DNA of 64,000 nucleotides from Sulfurospirillum arcachonense DSM 9755 (GTDB taxonomy: Bacteria > Campylobacterota > Campylobacteria > Campylobacterales > Sulfurospirillaceae). The translations under genes and the position numbers were made by a program. This document shows, piece by piece, positions 43,922 through 53,327 of this stretch (the first letter of the stretch is position 1; every line of letters starts with the position of its first letter). Under the pieces are notes generated by a model. That model had not been told where the DNA came from, did not search any database, and was given only the letters and a program-made list of their open reading frames with translations. The stretch spans positions 62,001-126,000 of the forward strand of contig NZ_JFBL01000005.1 of the NCBI RefSeq assembly GCF_000597725.1. The letters run 5' to 3'.

Positions 43922-46022
43922 CTTCCATCTCCTTTTCATAATTTAAAATTAATTCTTCATCACATTTTGGACAAAATTCATGCTCGCCACTTATATAACC
44001 ATGTTTTTCACATACTGAAAAAACTGGTGTTATAGTTAGGTAAGGCATTCTATAATTTGTTATTACATTTTTTATCATTTTTCTACAAGCTTCACTTGAA
44101 CTGATTCTCTCTTTCATATAAAGATGTAAAACGGTTCCTCCAGTATATGCACACTGTAAATCATCTTGTAAATCTAATGCCTCAAAAGGATCAGATGTGT
44201 AATCAGCTGGTAGTTGAGAAGAGTTGGTATAGTATATATTATCACCTTCTCCAGCTTGTAAAATTTCAGGATATCTCTTTTTATCTTCTTTTGCAAAACG
44301 ATAAGTAGTTCCTTCTGCAGGAGTAGCTTCTAAGTTATATAAGTTACCAGTTTCTTCTTGGTATTGGACCATTTTCATTCTCATAAACTCTATTACTTCA
44401 TCAGCAAATTTCATTCCAAATTCATCTGCAATATTGTGTTTATCTTCAGTGAAGTTTCTTATCATCTCATTTACACCATTGATACCAATAGTAGAAAAAT
44501 GATTAGCAAATCCTGGTAAATATCTTTGAGTATAAGGGTAGAGTCCTCTATCATACATCTCTTGAACAAAAACACGTTTTTTCTCTAGTGTAGATTTTGC
44601 TAAATCCATAAGGCGTTCAATTTGTTTAAATAGTAACTCTTTTTCACCTCTAAAATTATATCCAAGACGGGCCATATTTACAGTAACAACACCAATACTA
44701 CCTGTCATTTCTGCACTACCAAATAATCCACCACCACGTTTTAGAAGTTCTCTAAGGTCAAGTTGTAGACGACAACACATACTTCTTACATGACCTGGTT
44801 TATATGCTTTTGGATCTTCTACAAGTTTTCCATTTTCATCTCTCATGTATTGGCTACCAATAAAGTTTTGAAAATATGATGAACCTATTTTTGCAGTATT
44901 TTCAAAAAGTAAATCTGTATTTTCTCCATACCAGTCAAAATCTTCTGTAAGGTTTACTGTTGGTATAGGGAAAGTAAACGGCTGACCTGTTTTATCACCT
45001 TCAGTCATTACTTCATAATAAGCTTTATTTATAAGATTCATCTCTTTTTGAAAGTTCTTATAAGTCATATTTTCAAGTGTGTCAACACCTCTTTTTTTAG
45101 CTTCTTCTAAAAGAATTTTACTCTCTAAGTTCTTAAACAGATGAATATCACTTGATGTAGGAGTTTGATCTGCTAAATCGCTAGGAACCGTCCAGTCAAT
45201 TGTAATATTTGTAAATGGGCTTTGTCCCCAACGAGCTGGTACATTTAGATTATATATAAAACTTCTAATAGCTTTTTTTACTTCTTTGTATGGTAAGTTA
45301 TCTTTAAATACAAATGGTGCTAGATACGTATCAAATGAACTAAAAGCTTGTGCTCCAGCCCATTCACTTTGAAGTATTCCTAAAAAGTTAGCCATTTGTC
45401 CTAGTGCTTCTCTAAAGTGTTGTGGTGGGCGAGATTCTACTCTTCCTCTTACTCCATTAAAACCCTCATTGAGTAAAGCTCTTAGGCTCCATCCAGCACA
45501 ATATGCTGTTAAACAGTCTAAGTCATGGATATGGTAATCACCATTCCTATGCGCAAATCCTTCTTCTTTTGAGTAGATTTTATCTAACCAGTAGTTTGCT
45601 ATTACTTTTCCTGCTGTATTATTAACAAGTCCAGCATTTGAGTAACCAGTATTTGAGTTTGCTTTGATTCTCCAGTCACTTTTTCCAATATACTCTTCGA
45701 TTGTTTGTGTAGAGTTTACAAAAGTTGTATCTTCATTGAGTCCAGCAATGTGTTCTCTTTGCATTTTGTGAGTATGACGGTAAATCATAAAAGAACGCAT
45801 TACATCAAAATATCTAGCTTTATATAACTCTTGTTCTATTAAATCTTGGATATCTTCAACTGCTGCAATTCTTTTTGCATTCAGTGTTTCAGTCAAATTT
45901 TTAAATACACTTTCATCATATGTTACTCTTACACTTTTAAATGCTTTTTTGATAGCATCTTCAATTTTGTAAGCATGAAAGTCTTCTGTTGTCCCATCTC
46001 TTTTGAGTAGTTTTGTTAGCAT
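43914..46022 (-). CDS. nrdD: Anaerobic (class III) ribonucleotide reductase, main chain without the radical segment
   Basis: The 702 residues have an N-terminal ATP cone (about 4-92, KRDGTTEDFHAYKIEDAIKK). The ten-stranded barrel includes NRNGDYHIHDLDC-type and GGGLFGSAEMTGSIGVVTVN segments. The C-terminal zinc site is CEKHGYISGEHEFCPKC (C671, H674, C684, C687). The chain ends NYEKEMEDE directly after the zinc site, where other NrdD proteins continue into an RVxGY glycyl-radical loop. That loop is encoded by the overlapping ORF at 43760-43921. SD AGGA precedes the ATG. Confidence 0.94.
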   Translation of the reverse strand: MLTKLLKRDGTTEDFHAYKIEDAIKKAFKSVRVTYDESVFKNLTETLNAKRIAAVEDIQDLIEQELYKARYFDVMRSFMIYRHTHKMQREHIAGLNEDTTFVNSTQTIEEYIGKSDWRIKANSNTGYSNAGLVNNTAGKVIANYWLDKIYSKEEGFAHRNGDYHIHDLDCLTAYCAGWSLRALLNEGFNGVRGRVESRPPQHFREALGQMANFLGILQSEWAGAQAFSSFDTYLAPFVFKDNLPYKEVKKAIRSFIYNLNVPARWGQSPFTNITIDWTVPSDLADQTPTSSDIHLFKNLESKILLEEAKKRGVDTLENMTYKNFQKEMNLINKAYYEVMTEGDKTGQPFTFPIPTVNLTEDFDWYGENTDLLFENTAKIGSSYFQNFIGSQYMRDENGKLVEDPKAYKPGHVRSMCCRLQLDLRELLKRGGGLFGSAEMTGSIGVVTVNMARLGYNFRGEKELLFKQIERLMDLAKSTLEKKRVFVQEMYDRGLYPYTQRYLPGFANHFSTIGINGVNEMIRNFTEDKHNIADEFGMKFADEVIEFMRMKMVQYQEETGNLYNLEATPAEGTTYRFAKEDKKRYPEILQAGEGDNIYYTNSSQLPADYTSDPFEALDLQDDLQCAYTGGTVLHLYMKERISSSEACRKMIKNVITNYRMPYLTITPVFSVCEKHGYISGEHEFCPKCDEELILNYEKEMEDE

Positions 46023-46058
46023 AATATTCCTGTCAATGTAAACTCTTATTCAATCAGG

Positions 46059-46064
46059 ATTATA
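46059..46064 (-). promoter_or_regulatory. Candidate -10 element for nrdD
   Basis: The minus strand reads TATAAT in GAGTATAATCC, 37 nt before the nrdD ATG. The rest of the 237-bp gap to the racemase gene (46023-46259) is AT-rich, and I see no gene in it. Confidence 0.45.
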
Positions 46065-46259
46065 CTCTATGAAATGTAAACTGAAACTTAATGATAAAAG
46101 TATTATTCTTTTGTCACATATAAAAAAAGAGTAAAATTTCTTTTTTATCTTAAGGACTTAAAGTATTGTATTATAGTATTTTTAAAGAAATATATGTTTA
46201 TTATATTAAATATAAAAATTAAATAAATTTTATAAGTAATAAATTAATATTATTTTTAA

Positions 46260-46958
46260 TTATTTTTGAAGTGCGAGTTGAAGTGCTTTGTTTACATGTA
46301 AAGAAGTTGTATCAAAGATTTTAAAATTTATGTCACTTTTTTTGATTAGTAGACCGATTTCGGTACATCCTAATATTACAGAGTCTATTTTGTTGTCATC
46401 AGAATATAATTTTTCAATAATATTGATGTATTTTTCTTTAGATTCTTGTAAAATTTTACCCATAACTAATTCTTCAAATATAATTCTGTCTATCTCTTTC
46501 ATATCTTCTTGATTAGGAGTGATTACTTTAATATTGTTATGTTCAATAATCTCTTTGTAAAAATTTTCAGCCATGGTAAATCTAGTTCCTAAAAGGATTG
46601 TTTTTTTACAATTTTCTTCATTTAATTTTTCAGATGCTGCTTTAGCAATATGTATGATGGGTATGTTTACATGTAAAGATATTTGATCTACTATTTTATG
46701 CATGGTATTTGTACAAATCAAGATAAAATCTGCACCACCAAGTTCGAGTGCTTTGGCATGTTTATTTAAAATTTTGCCTGCTTCATCCCATCTGTTTTGA
46801 CTTTGAAGTTCTTCAATCTGCGCAAAATCAACAGAGTGCATAATGATTTTAGCGCTGTGAACTCCACCAAGAGCATCTCGTACGCCTTCATTTAAAAGTT
46901 TGTAGTAACTTAGCGTTGACTCCCAACTCATGCCACCTAGTAATCCTATGGTTTTCAT
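46260..46958 (-). CDS. Aspartate/glutamate racemase-family protein
   Basis: The 232-residue enzyme starts MKTIGLLGGMSWESTLSYY, the RacX/YgeA hallmark. It carries both catalytic cysteines of cofactor-independent racemases, CTNTMHK (near 82) and LGCTEIG (near 197). Broad-specificity amino-acid racemases of this type produce D-amino acids for the wall or for signalling. It overlaps the upstream AraC gene by 4 nt, so the regulator and enzyme form one transcript. Confidence 0.9.
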   Translation of the reverse strand: MKTIGLLGGMSWESTLSYYKLLNEGVRDALGGVHSAKIIMHSVDFAQIEELQSQNRWDEAGKILNKHAKALELGGADFILICTNTMHKIVDQISLHVNIPIIHIAKAASEKLNEENCKKTILLGTRFTMAENFYKEIIEHNNIKVITPNQEDMKEIDRIIFEELVMGKILQESKEKYINIIEKLYSDDNKIDSVILGCTEIGLLIKKSDINFKIFDTTSLHVNKALQLALQK

Positions 46959-47722
46959 GTTATCAATTTACCTGGGCTCATGCCAAATATTTTGTTAAAA
47001 ACTCTTGTAAAATGTGATTGATCACTAAATCCACATGAAAAAGCAATATCGGTAAGGGTTCTTTTGTCACGTAACATATTTTTTGCATTTTGTATACGAA
47101 TTTGCAATAGATAGGCATGAGGAGTCATGTTGTACTGCTCTTTAAATTTTCTCAAAAAGTGGTATTTACTCAGTCCTGTGAGTTTTGCTAACTCTTCCAA
47201 AGTTAAATTTTCATTGTAGTGGTTTTGCATATACTCTATTGACTCAGCTAATCTTTTTTTAGAGTAACTTATTTGATTGTTTTTAATTTCATTGTTTGAG
47301 TATGATGAAATAAGATTTACAATAAGTTCTTCAAGAATATTTTCAGCCATTAGATTATCTTGCCACTCTTTTTTAGCACTATTTAAATCAATAAAAAGTT
47401 TCGTAAGTTTTTTGTTATGAATAACAGGATTGGTGAAAGAGATATTGTGTAACTCTTTTTGGCAAGATTGGCTAAATGTTTCTACAAAGTTTGCATCAGG
47501 AGTAAATGTAATATAACCCCAAGTTTTACTCTTGCAAACATGTATGTCACCAGGATTAATGAGCCTAATATCTCCTGAAGAAGCATGAAATTCAGTTTTG
47601 TTACATGTAAAGTTGTGATTACCTGATGTGATAAGGGCAATAGAGTATTCGTCGTGAAAATGTGGAGCAAATGTTTTATTTTCAAATGATGCTTCTAATA
47701 AGCTTGGCATAGCAATATCCAC
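46955..47722 (-). CDS. AraC-family transcriptional regulator
   Basis: The 255 residues have a cupin-type effector domain (HFHDEYSIALITSGNHNFTC, LINPGDIHVCKS) and two C-terminal AraC helix-turn-helices (LTLEELAKLTGLSKYHFLRK and TLTDIAFSCGFSDQSHFTRV), ending FNKIFGMSPGKLI. The start is GTG at 47722, with AAGGAG 5 nt upstream. It probably controls the co-transcribed racemase gene. The effector may be an amino acid, though this is inference. Confidence 0.92.
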   Translation of the reverse strand: MDIAMPSLLEASFENKTFAPHFHDEYSIALITSGNHNFTCNKTEFHASSGDIRLINPGDIHVCKSKTWGYITFTPDANFVETFSQSCQKELHNISFTNPVIHNKKLTKLFIDLNSAKKEWQDNLMAENILEELIVNLISSYSNNEIKNNQISYSKKRLAESIEYMQNHYNENLTLEELAKLTGLSKYHFLRKFKEQYNMTPHAYLLQIRIQNAKNMLRDKRTLTDIAFSCGFSDQSHFTRVFNKIFGMSPGKLIT

Positions 47723-47780
47723 ATCTACTCCTTTTTCAATATTATAGCAAAAAGATAAATAATAAAATAGAAAAAAATTG

Positions 47781-48761
47781 CTAATTTATTGTTATAATAG
47801 CTCTTCCTGAACTTTGTCCAGTAAGCATTTTATCAATGAGAGAAGGGAGTTCTTCTAAACTGTGTTCATGCATTATATCACTTAAGTCTATTTTCCATTC
47901 ATTTGCTAATAATTGCCAAAGTTGATTTCTTTTTTCTTGTTGGAGTTCAGCAGAATTTATTCCTAAAAGATTTATACCTCTAAGAATGAAAGGAAAAACA
48001 GTCGTGTTAAGTTGAGCCGAGCTTACAAGTCCACATATAGCTACACTTCCCTCCGGTTTGATTTGTTTGAGTAAGTTTTCTAGTAACTCCCCTCCTACAA
48101 CATCTATTGCCCCATCAAATTTTGGTTTTAATAAAGGTTTTTTCTCATGTGTTTCAAAATCTTCTTTTAAAAGGATATTTTTTGCTCCAATAGAAGTTAA
48201 AAACTCTTGTTTATCAGCTTTGCTACTTAAAGCAGTAACTTCAAAACCAAGAGATGACAATAGTTTTACACTAAAACTACCAACTGCTCCAGTTGCACCA
48301 CTTACTAATATTTTATTGCCTTTTATTTGTCCATTTGCTAAAAGTTTATAAGTACCAATCGCAGCAGTCAAACCAGCTGTTCCTATAGCAACAGCTTCTT
48401 TTAAACTAAGAGTTTTTGGAAGAGGAATGACCCACTCTTTTGGTACAGATATATACTGACTAAAAGCACCATTGGTATTCATCCCTAAATCAAAACTAGT
48501 GACTATGACTTCATCACCTACTTTAAACTCTTTAGTATTACTACGCTCAACTATTCCAGCTCCATCAATTCCAGGAGTGTGGGGATACTCTCTTGTAATT
48601 CCTTTATTTCCAATAGCACTGAGAGCATCTTTAAAATTTAAAGCACTATATTTTACTCGAATAAGAATATCGTTTTTATCTAGTTTTACAAGATCTAGTT
48701 CTTGTATCTCTTTAGTAAATCGGCCATCTTTTTCTTCTACATGTAAAGCTTTATATTTCAT
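47781..48761 (-). CDS. YhdH/AcuI-type quinone oxidoreductase family protein
   Basis: This 326-residue zinc-independent medium-chain dehydrogenase opens with YSALNFKDALSAIGNKGI and has HTPGIDGAGIV and a nucleotide fold ILVSGATGAVGSFSVKLLSS. YhdH/AcuI members reduce acrylyl-CoA to propionyl-CoA with NADPH. The match is at family level, and the true substrate may differ. It has its own transcript, next to the AraC gene on the same strand. Confidence 0.9.
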   Translation of the reverse strand: MKYKALHVEEKDGRFTKEIQELDLVKLDKNDILIRVKYSALNFKDALSAIGNKGITREYPHTPGIDGAGIVERSNTKEFKVGDEVIVTSFDLGMNTNGAFSQYISVPKEWVIPLPKTLSLKEAVAIGTAGLTAAIGTYKLLANGQIKGNKILVSGATGAVGSFSVKLLSSLGFEVTALSSKADKQEFLTSIGAKNILLKEDFETHEKKPLLKPKFDGAIDVVGGELLENLLKQIKPEGSVAICGLVSSAQLNTTVFPFILRGINLLGINSAELQQEKRNQLWQLLANEWKIDLSDIMHEHSLEELPSLIDKMLTGQSSGRAIITIN

Positions 48762-48905
48762 TTAAATGTCCTTTTTTTATTATTCTATCAGAAAATATTT
48801 AATAAGATGTATTATGCATAGAGAGTGACTAATAATTATTACTTTTGTATAGTTTAGAAGCAAAATGACTTTTTATATATCATTAGAAGAGCTATTAGAT
48901 TAATA

Positions 48906-49496
48906 TTAATTTATTGCTAACCAGATAGCTGTTATTAAGAGTAGTGAACCAAAAATTATACCTTGCTTTTTTTGCATATTTTTTTGTGATACAAAAAGAG
49001 CTAGACTTTTTCCTCCTATTATCCAAATTATATTGCTTGTCATAGTTAAGACTGCTAGAAGTATGCTTAATAGTATTATTTGAGAATAACCATCTGTTGG
49101 TTGGTAAAATTGTGAAAACATTATAGTAGGTATTATTAAGTATTTAACATTTAAAAACTCTACAACCAAACCATCCGTAAACGTTAAAGGTTTTATATCG
49201 TCTTTTGAAGATATAGAGAGGTTATAAAATTTAAAAGCTAAGTATAATAAAAAAGCAACACCAATATAATGAATAATTTCTATAGTATGGGGATAATTTT
49301 TAAGAATAAAATCAAGTCCAAATCCAATTGATAATGTCTGTAGTATACAAACACTATTTGTACTTAACCAAAAAGGTAGGGAGTTTTTAATTCCAAAAGA
49401 ACTACCAGATGCAGCAAATAAAATATTTGCTGGACCTGGGCTTATTGTAATAGGAAGCAAAGTTATGACACAAGATAAAATCGTTTCCATATTCAT
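48906..49496 (-). CDS. LysE-family amino-acid exporter
   Basis: The 196-residue protein has about six helices and the LysE/RhtB signature at the N-terminus: ITISPGPANILFAASGSSFG. A central charged loop (KDDIKPLTFTDGLVVEFLNV) precedes the second half. The family exports basic amino acids or homoserine/threonine. The preceding gap (48762-48905) holds no other gene that I can see. Confidence 0.88.
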   Translation of the reverse strand: MNMETILSCVITLLPITISPGPANILFAASGSSFGIKNSLPFWLSTNSVCILQTLSIGFGLDFILKNYPHTIEIIHYIGVAFLLYLAFKFYNLSISSKDDIKPLTFTDGLVVEFLNVKYLIIPTIMFSQFYQPTDGYSQIILLSILLAVLTMTSNIIWIIGGKSLALFVSQKNMQKKQGIIFGSLLLITAIWLAIN

Positions 49497-49521
49497 TATT
49501 TATTTTTCCTATGTTAGGTGC

Positions 49522-51888
49522 TTACTGACAACTATCACACTCTATACTTCTATCTGCGACATCAATTTTGTTTTCTGGTGATTGACTTCTTAGATAATAT
49601 GTTGATTTAATTCCTAATTTCCAACCAAGCATATAGATATCATTTAGAACTTTACCACTTGCTTTATCTAAAGTCATAAATATATTAAGGCTTTGACCTT
49701 GATCTATCCATTTTTGTCTAATTGCTCCAGCTTTTATTAGTAATCTTTGATCTAAATCATACGCAGGAGTATAAAAACTCCAAGTATCAGGGCTTAGATT
49801 TGGTACTACAACAGGTATCATGCCAGAAAGATTTTCTTCAAACCATTTTCTTTTATAAACTGGCTCAATAGCTTGAGTTGTTCCTACTAAAATAGAGATT
49901 GAACTTGTAGGTGCAATTGCCATAAGATAACCATTTCTCATACCATTTTTCTTTACATATTCACGTAATTCTTCCCAATTGTAAGTGTAGCCAAAAAGTC
50001 CACCACGGTCTACGAGTTTTTTTGCTTCCTCATTAGCTGTATCTATTGGAAAAATTCCTTTACTCCATTTAGACCCATCAAATTCAGGATATTGTCCTTT
50101 TTCTATAGCGAGTTTAGATGATGCATGAATAGCGTTGTAACTTATAGCCTCCATAATTTCATCTATTTTACTAAAGTGTTCATAGCTACCCCATTCTAGC
50201 TTGTTTTCTGCTAGCATTTGAGCTTCTCCCATAACACCTAGTCCAATGGAGCGTGATTTGAGGTTCGTGTGTTTTACTTTAGCATGTGGGTAAAAGTTTA
50301 AATCAATAACATTATCGAGCATTCTTATTGCTATTGGTACTACTCTTTCAATATCTTCTTGAGTATTGATTTTAGAAAGGTTTACACTTGCTAAATTACA
50401 AACAGCCGTTTTACCTTCACTCATATCTTTTTCAACAATGAAGATTTTTTTACCATTAATAGTATCAAGAGCAGTAACTTTTTTAGATTCTTTTGTAATG
50501 CCATTGTCTGTTTTTACTAATGTATCTTCTTCTAAGATATCTTCAGTCCCATCTTCATAAATAATTTTTGTTCTATAATGATTTGGCGCTGTGTTTTGAA
50601 ATATTTCTGTACAAAGGTTTGAGCTTCTAATAGTTCCTGTATGATCATTAGGATTAGTTCTATTGGCACTGTCTTTAAAGCAAAGGAATGGATTTCCTGT
50701 TTCAAAAAGTTCTGTAAGCATTTTTTTCCATAACTCTTTTGCGTGAATTCTTTCTTTAGCAATACTCGGATCATTCTCATACTCTTTGTATCTTTTTTCA
50801 AAGGCTTCACCATGAAGTGAAGATAAATCACTTACTTCATAAGGATCAAAAAGTGTCCATATTTCATCTTTGCTAGCTCTTTCCATAAAGAGGTCATTCA
50901 GCCACATTGCAGGAAAAAGGTCATGAGTTCTACGTCTCTCTTCTCCAGAGTTCTTTTTTAAATCTAAAAAGTCTTGGATATCCATATGCCATGGTTCAAT
51001 ATAAACAGCAATCGCACCTTTTCTTGTTCCGAGTTGATCAACTGCAATGGCTATATCATTCGTTATTTTTAAAAACGGAATAATTCCTCCCGCTGCATTT
51101 TTATGTCCATCGATACTTCCACCCATAGAACGAACTAGATTCCAATCCCAACCAATTCCACCACCAAATTTACTTAGAAGTGACATCTCTTTGTATGAGT
51201 CAAAAATACCTTCTATATTATCAGGGGTACTTCCGATATAACAAGAACTGAGTTGATGTCTATGTGTTCTTGCATTTGAAAGAGTAGGAGTTGCAAGCAT
51301 CACTTCAAATTTAGAGATTAAATCATAAAACTTTTTAGCCCAATCCTGAGAGTTTAACTCGTTTTGGGCCAAGAACATTGCTATAGCCATAAACATGTGC
51401 TGTGGAAGCTCTATGGGGTTCCCTTTTCTATCTTTAATAAGATATCTATCATAAAGAGTTTTAACACCTAGATAGTTAAACTGTAAATCACGTTCAGGTT
51501 TGATATACGCATCTAAATCTTCTAAGTCATACTTCTCTTTAAGACCAAGAACTAAACGTCCTTCTTTTTCACCTTTTTCAAAGTATTCACTAAGTTTTCC
51601 ATAACCACTAAATTGATTTACTCTATGATATAAATCATACATAAAAAGACGGGCTGCTACAAATGTCCAGTTTGGTCTATCTATATCTATTTTATCAACA
51701 GCCGTTTTTATAAGAGTTGTTTGAATCTCTTTAGTGGTTATCATATCACGAAACTGAATCTTCGCATCTACTTCCAATTCACTCTGACTTACATTAGCTA
51801 AGCCTTCGACAGCTCTGCTTGTATGTTTTTGTATTTTAGAAATATCTAGTGTTTCAGTTCTACCATTACGTTTTTGTACAGTTATCAT
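49522..51888 (-). CDS. nrdA: Class Ia ribonucleotide reductase, alpha subunit
   Basis: NrdA reduces ribonucleoside diphosphates with NrdB. The 788 residues begin with an ATP cone (VQKRNGRTETLDISKIQKHT). The active-site parts include RTHRHQLSSCYIGS, NLCTEIFQN and NLASVNLSKI, and the C-terminal redox pair is ECDSCQ. An extra segment of about 55 residues (roughly 436-490, HYRTKIIYEDGTEDILEEDT onward) sits between two catalytic-barrel motifs; I believe relatives in this phylum share it. It is 19 nt downstream of purB, a pairing also known in Campylobacter. Confidence 0.97.
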   Translation of the reverse strand: MITVQKRNGRTETLDISKIQKHTSRAVEGLANVSQSELEVDAKIQFRDMITTKEIQTTLIKTAVDKIDIDRPNWTFVAARLFMYDLYHRVNQFSGYGKLSEYFEKGEKEGRLVLGLKEKYDLEDLDAYIKPERDLQFNYLGVKTLYDRYLIKDRKGNPIELPQHMFMAIAMFLAQNELNSQDWAKKFYDLISKFEVMLATPTLSNARTHRHQLSSCYIGSTPDNIEGIFDSYKEMSLLSKFGGGIGWDWNLVRSMGGSIDGHKNAAGGIIPFLKITNDIAIAVDQLGTRKGAIAVYIEPWHMDIQDFLDLKKNSGEERRRTHDLFPAMWLNDLFMERASKDEIWTLFDPYEVSDLSSLHGEAFEKRYKEYENDPSIAKERIHAKELWKKMLTELFETGNPFLCFKDSANRTNPNDHTGTIRSSNLCTEIFQNTAPNHYRTKIIYEDGTEDILEEDTLVKTDNGITKESKKVTALDTINGKKIFIVEKDMSEGKTAVCNLASVNLSKINTQEDIERVVPIAIRMLDNVIDLNFYPHAKVKHTNLKSRSIGLGVMGEAQMLAENKLEWGSYEHFSKIDEIMEAISYNAIHASSKLAIEKGQYPEFDGSKWSKGIFPIDTANEEAKKLVDRGGLFGYTYNWEELREYVKKNGMRNGYLMAIAPTSSISILVGTTQAIEPVYKRKWFEENLSGMIPVVVPNLSPDTWSFYTPAYDLDQRLLIKAGAIRQKWIDQGQSLNIFMTLDKASGKVLNDIYMLGWKLGIKSTYYLRSQSPENKIDVADRSIECDSCQ

Positions 51889-51907
51889 TCAGTTTTTCCT
51901 AGTTTGG

Positions 51908-53236
51908 TTATATAAATACTCTTGCAAAAATGTTATCTACATTTTTTGTATAATAGTCATAATTAAAGCATTCTCTTATTTTATCTTCGCTTAGTTTTTC
52001 TCTTAACTCTGAATCATTAAGCAAATGATTCAGATAGAGACTTTCACCTTTTTCATTGATCGTTGGTTTTCCTTGTTGAATCTCTTCCCATACTTTCATC
52101 GCATTTCTTTGTACAATTCTATAAGCATCTTCTCTACTTACTCCTTGAAGAGGAAGTTCTAAAAGAACTCTTTGAGAAAATACTAATCCACCTGTTAGGT
52201 TTAGATTTTTCATCATATTTTCTGGCATTACTGTAAGGTTTGCTATAACATTGTTCATTCTATGTAACATAAAGTTTGTTGTGATAAATGCATCTGGTAA
52301 CCAAAATCTTTCAGTTGAGCTGTGGCTTATATCTCTTTCATGCCAAAGTGCAACATTTTCCATTGCAGGCATTGCATAAGCTCTTACCATTCTTGCAAGT
52401 CCCGTTATGTTTTCTGTTAAGATAGGATTTCTTTTATGAGGCATAGCGGAACTTCCTTTTTGCCCTTTAGCAAAAAACTCTTCACACTCATAAACTTCTG
52501 TACGTTGAAGGTGTCTTACTTGAACTGCAAACTTTTCTATACTAGAAGCAAGAAGAGCAAGAGTAGTTGCAAGTCTAGCGTATCTATCTCTTTGGATAAC
52601 TTGATTTGAAGCTGGTGCCGGTTTTAGCCCTAACTCTTCCATTGCATACTCTTCAAGTTCAAGTGGTGCATGAGCAAAGTTACCCATAGCTCCACTTATC
52701 TGTCCTACACAAATAACATCCATAGTCTCTTCTAAGTTTTTAAGATGTCTAGCCATCTCATCATACCAAACAGCTAAAGTTAAACCAAAAGTTATAGGCT
52801 CACCATGGATACCATGACTTCTTCCGACCATAAGTGTAAGTTTATGTTCTATCGCTCTTTTTTTGATAGATTCCATTAGCATTTTAGTATCAGCTATAAT
52901 TATCTCTAAAGAGTGTTTCATTTGAAGTGCTACACCAGTATCAACTGCATCTGAACTTGTCATACCATAATGAAACCATCTTGATTCTTCACCAAGTGTT
53001 TCTGATACACTAGTATTAAATGCAATCAAGTCATGTTTTGTTACTGCTTCAATCTCTTCGATTCTCGCAACTGAAAAACCAGCATTTTCTACAATCTTTT
53101 TACAATCTTCATCAGGAATTAGTCCGATTCTATTCCAAGCTTTCACAGCAGCTTTTTCTACATCTAGCCATGCTTGATATCTTGCTTCTTGTGTCCAATG
53201 TTGAGTCATCTCTTCTCTTGCGTAACGCTCTACCAT
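51908..53236 (-). CDS. purB: Adenylosuccinate lyase
   Basis: PurB cleaves SAICAR and adenylosuccinate in purine synthesis. The 442-residue chain has the fumarase-superfamily signature GSSAMPHKRNPI, with TSSDAVDTGVALQM and GRSHGIHGEPITFG supplying active-site His and Thr/Ser residues. It is upstream of nrdA on the same strand, so purine and deoxynucleotide synthesis genes share a transcript. Confidence 0.98.
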   Translation of the reverse strand: MVERYAREEMTQHWTQEARYQAWLDVEKAAVKAWNRIGLIPDEDCKKIVENAGFSVARIEEIEAVTKHDLIAFNTSVSETLGEESRWFHYGMTSSDAVDTGVALQMKHSLEIIIADTKMLMESIKKRAIEHKLTLMVGRSHGIHGEPITFGLTLAVWYDEMARHLKNLEETMDVICVGQISGAMGNFAHAPLELEEYAMEELGLKPAPASNQVIQRDRYARLATTLALLASSIEKFAVQVRHLQRTEVYECEEFFAKGQKGSSAMPHKRNPILTENITGLARMVRAYAMPAMENVALWHERDISHSSTERFWLPDAFITTNFMLHRMNNVIANLTVMPENMMKNLNLTGGLVFSQRVLLELPLQGVSREDAYRIVQRNAMKVWEEIQQGKPTINEKGESLYLNHLLNDSELREKLSEDKIRECFNYDYYTKNVDNIFARVFI

Positions 53237-53327
53237 TATGTAACTACCTTATTATTGATTTATGCTAAAATATGAAGTATTTAAGTATATTTATTTTATC
53301 TAATTGATGGTTATAAAAAGGTTAATT

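Noticed and set aside
46070-46135. 21-codon frame upstream of nrdD
   Set aside because: It has no SD and no recognisable features; the region is AT-rich leader DNA.
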